In this document: piece after piece, positions 10,057-20,769 of the stretch | How the letters are laid out: each line of letters begins with the position of its first letter | Position numbering within the stretch: position 1 is the first letter of the stretch | Assembly: GCA_949361645.1 (NCBI GenBank) | Contig: OX442435.1 | Span: 1,585,853-1,649,852 of the forward strand | Direction: 5' to 3' | DNA length: 64,000 nt | Source of the DNA: Spongilla lacustris | Lineage: Eukaryota > Porifera > Demospongiae > Spongillida > Spongillidae | Position numbers and translations under genes: made by a program | Notes under the pieces: generated by a model | Seen by the model: only the letters and a program-made list of their open reading frames with translations | Database searches by the model: none | Told to the model about the DNA's origin: nothing

Positions 10057-13000
10057 TTAAAGACCTAATTTCCTGCATGTTTCGCCACATTTGTGGGTCT
10101 TCATAAACTGCTCTATCCCAGAGAATCCCAGGTCAGTTGGCCCAAAGTTGTTCCCATCTTCGCTTCTGGAGTGGATGGCGGGGTCACTGAGTGATACACA
10201 CGCCCCTGAGACCACGCCTTGCAGATCACACACAAGGAGGGTTTTCCCCGATTTCACATACGTGTAATGACTAAATGCCTGCATAGGCTCGGACCACGGG
10301 GACTGGGTGAACACCAAACCGCTGTTGCCATTAAACTTTTCGAACTTCCCATCCAGATACGGCTGAGAGATGTAGTACACGACCACACCACCCCTGCTGC
10401 ACTGCACAAGGTCCGTGGATATGAACTCCAGAGACCCAGCACTCATAGGTCGAGCCCTGTCACCAGTAAATTCATTTGCATATGCAGTGGAAATGGCGTG
10501 GATGAGTAGGGCTTTACTGTAACAGTCCCGAGTGTTGTACTCTGCCCCTACCCTCTTGAACTGCTTCAAGACAATCCGCCTTTGGGCGGTGATGTCATAC
10601 CCGTGATAGGCCACGCACTCCTCCCCTTCCTCAAACGGATTGGGCGCACATTGGATGGAGATGGGAACCGAAGGTTCGGGTATGATAAACCCTCTCTGCA
10701 GTGCACTGATGCCCGACATGGCGACAGGTACGGTCTTGATGCAGTGGACCTGGGGTACCGAAGCCCACACAGGGATGGAAGGATCGATGACATACCGCCG
10801 GACAGCCGCCCTTCGTGCTGCCTCGGAGGCAAATATGGTCCCTTTAACAGACTTGAAGAAGGTCTCTGCCAGCTGCTCTGTGTTGGTGGCATCCACCTGC
10901 CTTATCACAAGGCGATGGTCGCTCAACCTCTGAAGGCTGTCGTTGAACACCGAGATCATTTTGTCGGTTGAGGTCTTTTGAATGTACCCGAACCAATAGT
11001 GTATGTCGTTTGTGACTACGAGCTGCATCATTAGGTCGTGTGATATTCCAGCAGGGTCTCCTTGAGGGTAGGTGTCTCCTCCTGCTGCTTCATTGTTGTA
11101 TTGGGTACCATGGCAGGGGGCATCAGCAATGTGAATTAGCACCTAAAAATGAAAGTGAGTTGATCTGTCTTAGGTGCCATGGTTTGATTTGAGGTGGTCT
11201 GTTTACAGTATTAAGCAGTGCTTGTGGCTCTAGCCTTACTTAGGATGAGATGAGATTAGCCCTGGGGCCTCCCCAAGTTGGTCAGACTCTATCCCACCAG
11301 GCAACCTTATCATGATAAAACATGGTTCCCCCTTGTATATCTAACAATATTTATGGGTAGTAAGGGAACCTAAAATATAAGCTGTACATACATGTAATTC
11401 CCCCAATTCCCATATGCCAAGGAGCAGTGCTGTACCACCTCCCACCTTACCCAATCTCCTCACACTCCTCCCCCTCCCACCTCCTCCCCTCCCCCTTCCT
11501 CATCACTCTCCACCCACGTATGTATTATAATGGTGTTGTAAACTGGTGCCCAGGTCAGGTCATACCAGTCTGGTGCCCAGGCCAGGTCATCAAAGTCTGG
11601 TGCCCAGGCCAGGTCATACAAATCTGGTACCCAGGTCACGTCATATCTTGTGCAGCCTTAAGGGTGTGAATAACAGCCTGCTATGGTAGGGGAGTATCCC
11701 ATAAGCCATTGTGATGTCACCATGCCAGTGGAGATCAGTCAGATCCAAAGGTTAGGGAAGTGGTGGTTTAGGCATAGCCAGCATAGCTATAATGAGAGCC
11801 TACAGTGTGATCTCAAACAAACTCCCTTTTAATGGATATCACACATGTATAAGGTTGCATACAGCTTATGTTGCATAAAAGCAATCAGCTTTCTAGCTTT
11901 CATTTGGGCATAAAACCAGAACCTTTCCTCTCCAACCAAATGTAATTCATACTGAAAGGCCACTCTGGAGCAAGTAATAAAGATATTAAATTAACTACTC
12001 CATCTATAGCCAGGCATGACTGGCTATTGATGGAGTAGTTATTTTTTAATGTTCATATTTGTCTAGCCTGCATGAACCTTATATCATTTGAATACACTTA
12101 GCCGACAGATTAGTCAGCAGTGTTCAAAGCATATGAATTGAGTGTACATGTAACTAATTTCTGAATTAGCTAATGAACCAAGGTGTGTGTACAGCCTACA
12201 CATACCTTATCAACTCCATGTCTCCAGCTTAGAGATCTGAGGGTGACATTTAAAGCTCCCATGATGTCCTCAGGCCCATCCCCACCTCCATCTGCTGCAA
12301 TCGCTCCAACAAACTGATGAAAAGACTGCTGATCTCTGTACCAATGAAAATAGGAACACCAATCAGTTAACACAGAGGATCGATTGATTTGTTTCGCAAA
12401 TTGGCCCTAATTGCTAGTACCGTGTAAAATCCAATTTCGTTGTCCTTGTGTCAGCTGGCTGGTCATAGTCTGTGTACCTCACGAAGGCAAACCTGAGGTC
12501 ACATGACGAGAACTGGGCAGCCAGCTTATCCCTCAGCTGCTTCACATTGTTCTTAACCCCTTCTATCCAGCTTGCCATTGACCCAGTGCAATCCACCATG
12601 AAACACAAATCAACCTAAAAATTTATTTTATTCATTTTATCCATAAGCTCGATCTCCATGTATTTGCCTTACTGATGGATTTATTATCTTGCTGGTCATC
12701 TTTCCAACCACAATTGTTTCCTCCTTCTCAATACCATAGTCCCCGAGTGTTGTCTTTTTCCCATCTTTGGTTTCTACGCACTCCTTACCATTGTAAATGA
12801 TACGATATCCATCGAGAGTTTGACCAATCTTAGCCTCCAAAACACCACGTAAGTCAGTAATGGTACATTCCTATACAGTCAGATGATATGATGAGGGAAG
12901 GGGACACATTTTTATATAAATATTCCTATGCCAACAATGCTGCTACATGTATTGCCATAGGCCTATAAGTGGCTCGTACATTGTAGCCATTTTTATATTC

Positions 13001-13470
13001 GGAACCGATCGCACGTGCCTTTGATGCATGCGTTGCGTACATTACCTTGGGTTTTGTCGACGGCACAGCCACGGTGTGCTGCTTTCCGTACATGTCCGTG
13101 ACATGGAGCTCCCAGGGTGGTAATCGGAGAAGATTGACGGTAGCTCCGCTCTTAAGGGAAGGATATGACGATATGACCCTCTCATCCATAAGCTCTTCCC
13201 TATCGGACAGTAGCCTCTGCTGGTAGTGGGGACAGCTGGGGTCCTTCTTATGGAACTCTTGCTTCATGGCCAGTACCGTCGCGTTCTGAATTAAGGTATG
13301 CAGGCAGATAATAAGTTGTGCTGACCGCGTACCGGCATAAGCTTAGGCCTATATCATAATATCTAGAACTAGATCTGTCATACTAGTATAGTACATACCT
13401 GCGGCATGGCGACTTGAACGATGCTCCCATCCAAACTCCTCACAGACAGTCTGATTAGTACCTCACTCAT
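10057..13470 (-). CDS. Ubiquitin-like x2 / VWA / alpha-kinase protein
   Basis: Six exons read in phase on the minus strand: 13399-13470 (ATG at 13470), 13046-13285, 12673-12870, 12421-12614, 12206-12335 and 10057-11142, giving 639 aa. Residues about 1-82 and 83-168 form two beta-grasp, ubiquitin-like repeats (LSVRSLDGSIVQV; QQRLLSDREELMDE; then GYRIIYNGKECVE with LGDYGIEKEETI). Residues about 172-330 are a VWA domain with a MIDAS-like DCTGSM. Residues about 430-639 are an atypical alpha-kinase: VLKQFKR with the putative ATP lysine at about 471, DLQGV with Asp at about 584, and the zinc-binding end HKCGETC at 628-634. Alpha-kinases phosphorylate Ser/Thr in structured targets. VWA plus alpha-kinase is the layout of Dictyostelium VwkA, whereas the tandem ubiquitin-like front is unusual. 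The protein is probably cytosolic, as no signal or membrane segment is visible. Intron 5 holds a small minisatellite and a hairpin. Confidence 0.87.
11548..11650. repeat. Small intronic minisatellite of about 26 bp
   Basis: Four imperfect copies of a unit containing CTGGTGCCCAGGCCAGGTCA lie in intron 5 of the alpha-kinase gene. It makes a short spurious forward ORF. Confidence 0.75.
11993..12040. other. Intronic hairpin, 21-bp stem
   Basis: AACTACTCCATCTATAGCCAG (two reads of the stem differ at one position) pairs with CTGGCTATTGATGGAGTAGTT across a 6-nt loop. Weaker AT pairing extends the stem outward. It lies in intron 5 of the alpha-kinase gene and could be a small foldback element or a small-RNA precursor. 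Confidence 0.65.
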
Positions 13471-13516
13471 CTTTGAACTGACGTACGCGTACGGTTTTCG
13501 AGCATCAGCGCAGCTG

Positions 13517-13524
13517 TTTTTATA
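13517..13524 (-). promoter_or_regulatory. TATA-like box of the alpha-kinase gene
   Basis: TATAAAAA on the minus strand lies about 47 nt before the start codon at 13470, which would place a transcription start some 15-25 nt before the ATG. Position and sequence fit a core promoter, but this is untested. Confidence 0.5.
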
Positions 13525-13559
13525 AATGATCTGTAATGGTGAATTCCCTTCAACTTTCC

Positions 13560-14560
13560 CGATATATTATTATTCATTATACGAAATCCCCCTTCGTCTG
13601 TGGGGGGGAATACTATAATCATAATCACACAACCACTAGAGAGAATGATTTTCGTTTTAGGTTGATTATGGAATTGTTTTTTTAAATATATCCAGAAAAA
13701 ATATCAATGGTTTACAATGTGCTATAGACTCATACTAGGTCACTGCCTAGCAACATAGGCTTATATGATTTCAGTGAAGGGTGCAACGCAAAACGTTTTT
13801 TATTTGTTTAGCACCGCGGAACGTATTTGCTCCGCGGTCCAGATGTACATGCATGTATAATACTTACATGTACTTTGCTTCCATGCACACAGAACCTAAT
13901 TACCATCGAAAGTTGCTCTGGGCGGGAATCTGCTCCCCTTTTGGCGATAAGTGGCTTTAACGTTAATAGTGGGTGGGTATATATGTGGAAGCACAACAGG
14001 AGAGCATGGGCAAGTTTCAATTTGAAACTGTGTCTGGACTTTCTGAACAAGATCGAGTTATGCTTGACACAAACTTCAATCTCTACGTAATTGGGTTGAC
14101 CCTTTATACATTGATATGACTGAGATGAGGAATTTGGTAGCACTGGCATCAGGTTATGAGAGTCTAACACACTGGAGGTATAGCCACTATGATGTCAGTA
14201 TTTAAAAAATAAAATCTCAAACTTAATGTGGAGCCTTTCCACTGACTAAAACTGAGAGCTTACATTTACTGAACTGCATCTCACCGCCGTTTCATTGCAT
14301 TTATTTTATCATCGGAAAACAGTTATATTGACACATATATAGTCAGTATAGTTGTGACCATATGGACATCTGCCTCTATCCTCTGTCATTCTTGTCCAAC
14401 TACCAATTCAGTCAAAGTTATTATTTCCTGTCATTATTTAAATCCAAGCATGCCTATCTGAGTCTAACAATCAATTTGGTTTATTGTCCCATCCACTGTT
14501 TTGATTCGATTTTACATACAGCATCATGCAGAGACCAAGTCTTTATGTTTTCCTTCATGA
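13560..14560. other. Intergenic DNA, no gene seen
   Basis: AT-rich sequence with short ORFs on both strands at 13808-14170 that overlap each other and show no domain. At about 13813 there is a small hairpin (ACCGCGGA / TCCGCGGT). Confidence 0.5.
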
Positions 14561-14574
14561 TCATTCTATATTGG

Positions 14575-14735
14575 TGATACCTTTTCTAAATCTCTCGAGG
14601 GTGAGTCCTGGGTCTTCCACTGTTTTTGCTATTTATGACAATGACCTTCCTGATTACTTAACTACCCCTGTTAAATCCACTGTAAATGATTTTTGCCGAT
14701 GGTCTGCTGTTCAAATTATGGCCGGCCCTGAAGTG
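14575..14735 (+). pseudogene. Possible non-LTR retrotransposon reverse-transcriptase relic
   Basis: The frame reads RVSPGSSTVFAIYDNDLPDY followed by LTTPVKSTVNDF. This resembles the conserved stretch of LINE-type reverse transcriptases, where a PQGS..GP.LF..Y.NDLP box is followed by the FADD catalytic box. The FADD equivalent here is lost (STVNDF), and frames on both sides are broken. It is inactive if real; the match is short, so confidence is limited. Confidence 0.4.
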
Positions 14736-15900
14736 AATGCTCTTTATACTCTTGATATTTGCATTTCTTAAACCCAGTACACATGCATGTCTGCATTCAT
14801 ATTGTGGACAAAGCTTGCGGTATATATCCCTTCGGTCTTTCTTTTAAAGGACTTCCTACATTACTCATTCTTTCTTTCAAAAACCTATATTGTCCTGTAT
14901 GGAGCCCAAGGCTACTGCATGTATCTGATAAACGGCCGGGCATCGCTCCCATGATGAGTCCCATCAGCCTTGTGATGCACGTCTTTTTAGCCTACATGTA
15001 CCGCATCTTAGATCTCTTCAATTCAGTCTGTGCCAATTCTATAACGCCTGTTCATGTGTCATGATGAGTGAGTGACTGTCATCATCATATTTCAAATCAA
15101 GTGGTGCTAAAGATAAAGATGGTGAAGTGGACCGTTTAAATTGCGGTCCGCGTAATTTAACACATATTAAAATGTACATACTTATATGTATATGTAACAG
15201 TTAAGTTTATTAATACAATTGATTGGTCCGGGGGCCGGGGGGGGGGGGGGGGGGGGGGGGGGGGTCAAACCTCTATGGATCACGGTGGTCTGCTCTCATT
15301 GAACGCGTGGAAACTAAGCCCTACGCCCCGAAAAATTGAAATGGTTACGTACACCCATAGCAACGAACCTGACAACCGATGCCTTTTAGAACCAGCTGTG
15401 CACGGGGTACATAAAACGTAATCAACACCTAAAAGCCATACTAGCAGTGATAAACACCTTTGAACTATATTGTAAGCAAAAATCACGTGGCCTGGTGTTG
15501 CCAACTGTCGGCTCTGGTACTTCAAACCTATCGACTTACGCACGGCGATCACCGACTACATGTGTTCAAAAAACTACAACGACGCTCGGTGACTGAATTG
15601 GAACATGCCAAAGCTATCACGGTAAAGTTAGTTGTTTGTACTGTCGTTTTTTGGTAAAGGTTAGTGGCAACGCATTTTCTGAAGTAGATTTCTAGCCTTT
15701 GAAAATCCACCATTTTGGTGTCTTTTTGGGGGTGGGGGAATTAATATTTGCGCAATGAAGTGGGTTTTAACAGAGCGTTTAAAATATAGCCTTACATTTC
15801 TTTTGGTCTAAATTTGACTTCATGCTCGTATGTAAATAGATTGAGCTTGAACTGAATTATTATTTATTCTTTACTCTCTTTGGCTGGAGGGGGTATGGCA
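14736..15900. other. No gene seen; contains a G-run
   Basis: From about 15229 to 15264 the sequence is almost only G. The ORFs at 14759-15064 (+) and 15280-15552 (-) have no recognisable domains. Some of the former may be eroded retrotransposon sequence continuing from the relic at 14.6 kb. Confidence 0.5.
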
Positions 15901-17520
15901 GCTACCAATTGTGGCTCAATACTTAGTATGTACAATGCGCATCAGGTTCTGCATGTGGTTGTGGATTGGAGCAAATGTCAAGCCAAGAATTTTGCATGAA
16001 TTGACTTGGCCCCTGAAAAGGAGGCTGTTTCTCCTTTGGGGTTATCGCCAACAATTTGGCTGGATATGTGGTGCATCCTTTCCTCACCAGCTAGACAGAT
16101 TCCTGATGATTTGAGCCACCTGAAACATCAGTGAGTTAGAATTGAGCCTTTGCTATATGTTGTGACACACCGCCTTAGAAGCCTCAGGGTATGGCAAGCC
16201 CAGCCTTAATCGCTGGCAATACATGTACCTGAACTTCAGTCCATGATGAGTAGGCAGCTGTAGTGTTGCTCTGGTGACATGCACGAATGTCATTGGCAGA
16301 AGTGAGTGTATATATTATGTAACCTCTGTACAAGTCATTGACATTCACTTAACTGCTTCCCCTGTAGCAAGTTGTATGATGGCTTTGTCAGGACTAGCTG
16401 GTAGAGATGACCCTCTTCAGCAAACCCGCTGCTTGCTTCTCCTCCTCAGGTGTAAGTGTTGGTGCACACTCATGCTCTTCATAGTCACCATCCTTAATAT
16501 CCCTGCTGCAGTCTGTATACAGTGCTCCAGAACATCTGACAGCAGCAGCATTATCACACTTGATGATAGTCTGACTAGGGGATCATCCTGGTGACCGTCC
16601 TCTGAGCAGCAGGGGATTTTCCTCTGGGCAGCAGGGGATCATCCTCTGAGCAGCAGGGGACCATCCTCTGAGTAGCAGGGGATCATCCTCGGAGCAGCAG
16701 GGGATCATCCTCTGAGCAGCAGGGGACCATCCTCTGATCAGCAGGGGACCGTCCTCTGAGCAGCATGGGACTGTCCTCTGAGCGGCAGGGGATCATCCTC
16801 TGAGCAGCAGGAGATCATCCTCGGAGCAGCAGGGGATCATCCTCTGAGCAGCAGGGGACCATCCTCTGATCAGCAGGGGACCATCCTCTGATCAGCAGGG
16901 GACCGTCCTCTGAGCAGCATGGGACTGTCCTCTGAGCAGCAGGGGATCATCCTCTGAGCAACAGGGGATCATCCTCTGAGCAGCATGGGACCATCCTCTG
17001 AGCAGCAGGGGACCGTTCTCTGAGCAGCAGGGGGCCATCCTCTGAGCAGCATGGGACCATCCTCTGATCAGCAGGGGACCGTCCTCTGAGCTGCATGGGA
17101 CTGTCTTCTGAGCAGCAGGGGATCATCCTCTGAGCAGCAGGAGATCATCCTCTGAGTAGCAGTGGATCATCCTCTGATCAGCAGGGAACCATCCTCTGAG
17201 CAGCAGGGGATCATCCTCTGGGCAGCATGGGACCATCCTCTGGGCAGCATGGGACCATTACTGAGCAACATGGGACCATCTCTGAGCAGCAGAGGACTAT
17301 CCTTCCTCTGAGCAGCATGGATGGTTCACAGCATCATATGCTGCTATCCACTCCCGGAGGCATTTGGAGCACACCAGTGCACCACACAGCAGCTCCAGTG
17401 GCTGTGAGAGGGTGTTGGAGCACAGTGCACACTTCAGCTCCTTTAGCATTGATAGGTTGTTAGCTCTTGCCAAAGGTGGGCTAGGCTCACTATGGAGAAC
17501 TAGAGGAGAGGCAATCTTCT
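15900..17520 (-). pseudogene. Decayed RING/zinc-finger gene resembling the RAG1 N-terminal region
   Basis: Read on the minus strand, about 17480-17310 encodes a cysteine-rich finger: LKCALCSNTLSQPLELLC, then GALVCSKCLREWI, with C-x2-C...C-x4-C-x2-C spacing as in a RING whose histidine position is altered. After a minisatellite the frame resumes (SSSVIMLLLSDVLEHC). It then needs a one-base shift to continue as CSRDIKDGDYEEHECAPTL and TPEEEKQAAGLLKRVIST, and later DKAIIQLATG. Invertebrate genomes carry families with this order, related to the RAG1 N-terminal domain and to the N-RAG-TP element of molluscs; I recognise the pattern, not a specific member. Frameshifts, stops and the minisatellite make this copy nonfunctional as assembled. 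Sequence down to about 15900 (GDNPKGETASFSGAKSIHAK) may be its eroded continuation. Confidence 0.5.
16574..17312. repeat. 22-bp minisatellite, about 33 copies
   Basis: The unit is roughly CCTCTGAGCAGCAGGGGATCAT with many single-base variants (CCATCC, CCGTCC, TGATCAGC). It lies inside the decayed RING/zinc-finger gene. The neighbouring finger-coding sequence at about 17303-17320 itself contains TCCTCTGAGCAGCA, the same core as the unit. Confidence 0.95.
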
Positions 17521-18515
17521 CAAGATGACCTGTTTACCTCTCATGATGTCATATGTCTACTTGTTTTGCCACTCAAATAGCATCACTACACATTTGTGAT
17601 GCACTCACTTTGTGATGGCACAGATGGTTCTCTACATACCCAGCTTACATTGCATGCAGAACATCTCAGGGTTACATCATCCCCAGATGTGTCAAATGTC
17701 AAAAGCTATTTTCAGCTCAGCTGAGAATGCTATGCACTCAGAGCTGGTTCTTTTCTTTGCCCTGTACTTCGTTAGCCTCTGCCCACACACTCTGCAATGT
17801 ATGAAAATTGTAATCCATACCTATAATGTATAGGGCAAAACCACAACGTACGTCGATTATTCATGCAATACGCTCAGCTTGTTCGTGGTGACAGAAAATG
17901 CGTTGCCACTTCAGGTTAGTAAACTCTGGTAGCCACATGCCTCCTGAGCATCGCTGTAGTACTCATACCTTCCAGTTCAGTCACCAAAGGCTACGTCGTC
18001 GCATTTAGTAACGCCCTCCTTCTAAATACGTATCGCGTGACCTTGCTAAACGGTATGCGCATGCTATCTATGTGGAATTTCAATTGTGCGCATTGACTGG
18101 ACATGACAGGAAAAGGAATGCAGTGTTTGAGTTCGTTTTCACTTTTTGATTTGCTAGTTCTGGTGAGTTATGGTTTGCTTTTAAACATCAGATGTCTATA
18201 ATGAGCCATCAGTTAAGAAATATATGGTAATACCGTAAATGATCTAATTATTGACTTAGTTTCCAGCCGCATACAACCGTGGGATACGCTCCTGCTATCA
18301 ACGTTGTTTGATCATAGATAGGAGGCGCCGCCTGCCACGTTGGAGTCACTAGGCTCGGCCCCTGACCCGTTCGCAGCAGCAGATGACGTAAATCCACCCA
18401 CACAGGTCATCCATCTGATAGCGAGTGCTATTAGCGTATGTAGCTCACAGTGACACGGCTTCAGATTGACACAAATCTTGCAATGTTAGACTAGGCTTGT
18501 ACCCGATCTTCAACT
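17521..18515. other. Intergenic DNA, no gene seen
   Basis: Mixed-composition sequence without a convincing ORF or splice chain. The ORF at 17612-17833 has no recognisable features. Confidence 0.5.
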
Positions 18516-18598
18516 AAAACGCGAAAGTCGGGCTATGCCTAACTAATCAGTAGTAACTTAGTTACTATTAGTTAGGCATAGCCCGACTTTCGCGTTTT
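18516..18598. mobile_element. Foldback element with perfect 32-bp inverted repeats
   Basis: The left arm at 18516-18547 (AAAACGCGAAAGTCGGGCTA...) is an exact reverse complement of 18567-18598. The 19-nt loop contains a nested palindrome AGTAACTTAGTTACT. It is noncoding. Perfect arms suggest recent origin or conversion. Confidence 0.8.
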
Positions 18599-18684
18599 TT
18601 TATTACTATACATCAAAGACAATTCAAGCGCGGAGATAGCCATCTTAAATAACTTAATGCCCAAAACATGATTTGATTCAGTTC

Positions 18685-18884
18685 NNNNNNNNNNNNNNNN
18701 NNNNNNNNNNNNNNNNNNNNNNNNNNNNNNNNNNNNNNNNNNNNNNNNNNNNNNNNNNNNNNNNNNNNNNNNNNNNNNNNNNNNNNNNNNNNNNNNNNNN
18801 NNNNNNNNNNNNNNNNNNNNNNNNNNNNNNNNNNNNNNNNNNNNNNNNNNNNNNNNNNNNNNNNNNNNNNNNNNNNNNNNNNNN
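18685..18884. other. Assembly gap (200 N)
   Basis: A run of exactly 200 N, probably a placeholder of arbitrary length. ORFs spanning it are meaningless. Confidence 0.99.
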
Positions 18885-19227
18885 ACCTACTATAGCACAG
18901 TGTATTATTTGTGTATAGTGTTCCGAAGAGAAAATCGTTCGTTATTCTTCTTTCCAGAAGACGTTCAAAACACGAAATGGTCCCTATAAGTATTGCATCC
19001 AATCCTACACAGTCTAACAAAGTAGTGTATGGCATTTTCTCTCCTTCTATTAAGTTTAATTCGTCACCCAGCTCATTCTCGATATACTCAATTATTCATC
19101 GATTGGCTTGAATGTAAGGCCTATAGAGGTTACATGACATTATGTAAGCTGTAATTTGCTGATAGCGTCTGCTGGAATTTGCCGGTGTCAGAATAAATAA
19201 TTAGTGGCCGATTTCGTACTTCTCGTG

Positions 19228-19354
19228 CTAGTCCCCAGTCCCCAGTCACGTCATAGCACCGTACATCTACGTGTAGGTGGGTCCCGATTACTCTCGTACC
19301 CAGACCAATATGGCCACGCTCGTATAGCCACTATTAGGTCTGGGGACGAGACTA
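19228..19354. mobile_element. Short MITE with GTCCCCAG/CTGGGGAC ends
   Basis: The left end CTAGTCCCCAGTCCCCAG and right end CTGGGGACGAGACTAG are near inverted repeats around about 95 bp of noncoding sequence. A lone copy of the right-end motif (GTCTGGGGACGAGACTA) lies at about 9546-9562, inside the break in the hAT transposase. Confidence 0.55.
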
Positions 19355-19530
19355 GGTTCCGCATATCATGATCTGTATTGATAATTATTGCATACAGGTG
19401 ACGTGTTCCATCCGCATGCAGTTATGAAGTATTTCATATCGTTACATATAACAGCAGATCACACGCGTAACTGTAATAAGTTACAGCAAAAAAGAATTCA
19501 AATCACGTGTTCAGGGCGTGTATGTATGAA

Positions 19531-20190
19531 TTAACACAGAGCGTATGTAGTAGCCAAACTGAAGCATGGTTTGCGGTGGTGAGTAATAACCATATCCACG
19601 TAAGCGGGTATGGTTTCGTCCACAGGCATGACGAATTGTAATTCCAAATTCTTCTCAGTTTTTGGGCACGTAGACGGTGATGCCTCCTTGATGCACAGAT
19701 GACCTATTTTAAAAAAAGGTATAAAGCGCGCCCAGCTATACATACAAATATTGTTACCTGAATTTGTGGGGCATATTGTAAGTTTTGCGCCCCAGTCTCC
19801 TTGAAACTCTAGAGTTGAGCACTTGCCGCACGTGACTCCTGCGCCTGTAAAATGCGTTTTGTACTCATTCGCGACATTTGTCAGATAAGTAGTCAGATGC
19901 TCGGTGGCGTCACCACACCCCGTCACTACTACAGCTTGCAGGCTGGCATCTGAAGTGTCCTCCAAGTTGGCCATCAATCTGCTGTCTTCATTCCTTGCGG
20001 TATCTATTTTCTGCGTGTTGACATCCAAAATATCAGCGTCCATACCCTCGACTGCAGTTTCTTTCATATCCACGATTGCCTCCAGTTTCGCGAGTCTCTC
20101 CTCGATGTCCGTAATCTGCTCGTTAATAGATGGGAGCGCTGATCCCAGCTGCAGCCACGCGATAACGATTACAATCAAACAACACTTCAT
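19531..20190 (-). CDS. Secreted cysteine-rich protein with coiled coil, unknown family
   Basis: Two exons, 19758-20190 and 19531-19703, give 201 aa. The start is placed at MKCCLIVIVIAWLQLGSALP, a clean signal peptide; the upstream in-frame residues look like 5' UTR. The 54-nt intron (19704-19757) is divisible by three and has no stop, so the unspliced frame stays open. Its GTAAC donor and poly-T/AAAATAG acceptor argue that it is spliced. After the signal comes a predicted coiled coil (INEQITDIEERLAKLEAIVD and on), then a C-terminal part of about 110 residues with eight or so cysteines (GVTCGKCSTLEFQGDWGA, SPSTCPKTEKNLELQFVMPV). I do not recognise the C-terminal fold. The protein is presumably extracellular and perhaps oligomerises through the coil. 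Confidence 0.7.
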   Translation of the reverse strand: MKCCLIVIVIAWLQLGSALPSINEQITDIEERLAKLEAIVDMKETAVEGMDADILDVNTQKIDTARNEDSRLMANLEDTSDASLQAVVVTGCGDATEHLTTYLTNVANEYKTHFTGAGVTCGKCSTLEFQGDWGAKLTICPTNSGNNICMYSWARFIPFFKIGHLCIKEASPSTCPKTEKNLELQFVMPVDETIPAYVDMVITHHRKPCFSLATTYALC

Positions 20191-20236
20191 CTCTGCATGC
20201 GTCGTTTGGTGTATGTACTCGCATGCAACCAGGTTT

Positions 20237-20244
20237 GTTTTATA
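20237..20244 (-). promoter_or_regulatory. TATA-like box of the secreted coiled-coil gene
   Basis: TATAAAAC on the minus strand lies about 47 nt upstream of the chosen ATG at 20190. This supports placing the start there and not at the longer upstream frame. Confidence 0.5.
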
Positions 20245-20348
20245 CGTAGTGTTGAATTCCTTATATGACTCGAATCTAATAGAGTGCATGTACATAGAAG
20301 GTTTCACCACGAGACATGCAATTAATTAATTGAAATTCATTAGAATAA

Positions 20349-20376
20349 GGGGGGGGGGGGGGGGGGGGGGGGGGGA
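20349..20376. repeat. Poly-G run
   Basis: About 27 consecutive G followed by GGGA-type sequence. Its length is likely unreliable in the assembly. Confidence 0.9.
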
Positions 20377-20769
20377 GGGAGGGGACAGGGGAGTGAATTT
20401 TTTTTTTCCCGTCGCTTACAAAATTTATATCAAAAATAAATGAATTATTCCTAATCACTCATTCGTGATCAGAGTTTTAATTGTGTAGCATTACCAAAGT
20501 TATAATACATTGGATGAGTTGTGTTAAAGGTGCATATACAAATGCTTACATGGTTGGTGTAACATCAAATGGGGAGGGAGGGAGGGAAAGAAAGAGGGAG
20601 GGAAGTACACAATTTAGACATGACGTAGGATGTACTTCAAAATGAAGCCCCGGCTTACACAATTCAGAGTCTTAATTATTTATGAAGTGGTGCATCCATT
20701 TCTTTAAAACATCAGTGCATTCAGGGTCCATGATCAATACATTACTTAAGATCCTAATCATGTACATGT

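Noticed and set aside
10219..10971. Several plus-strand ORFs opposite the alpha-kinase exon
   Set aside because: Antisense shadows of a strongly conserved minus-strand coding exon.
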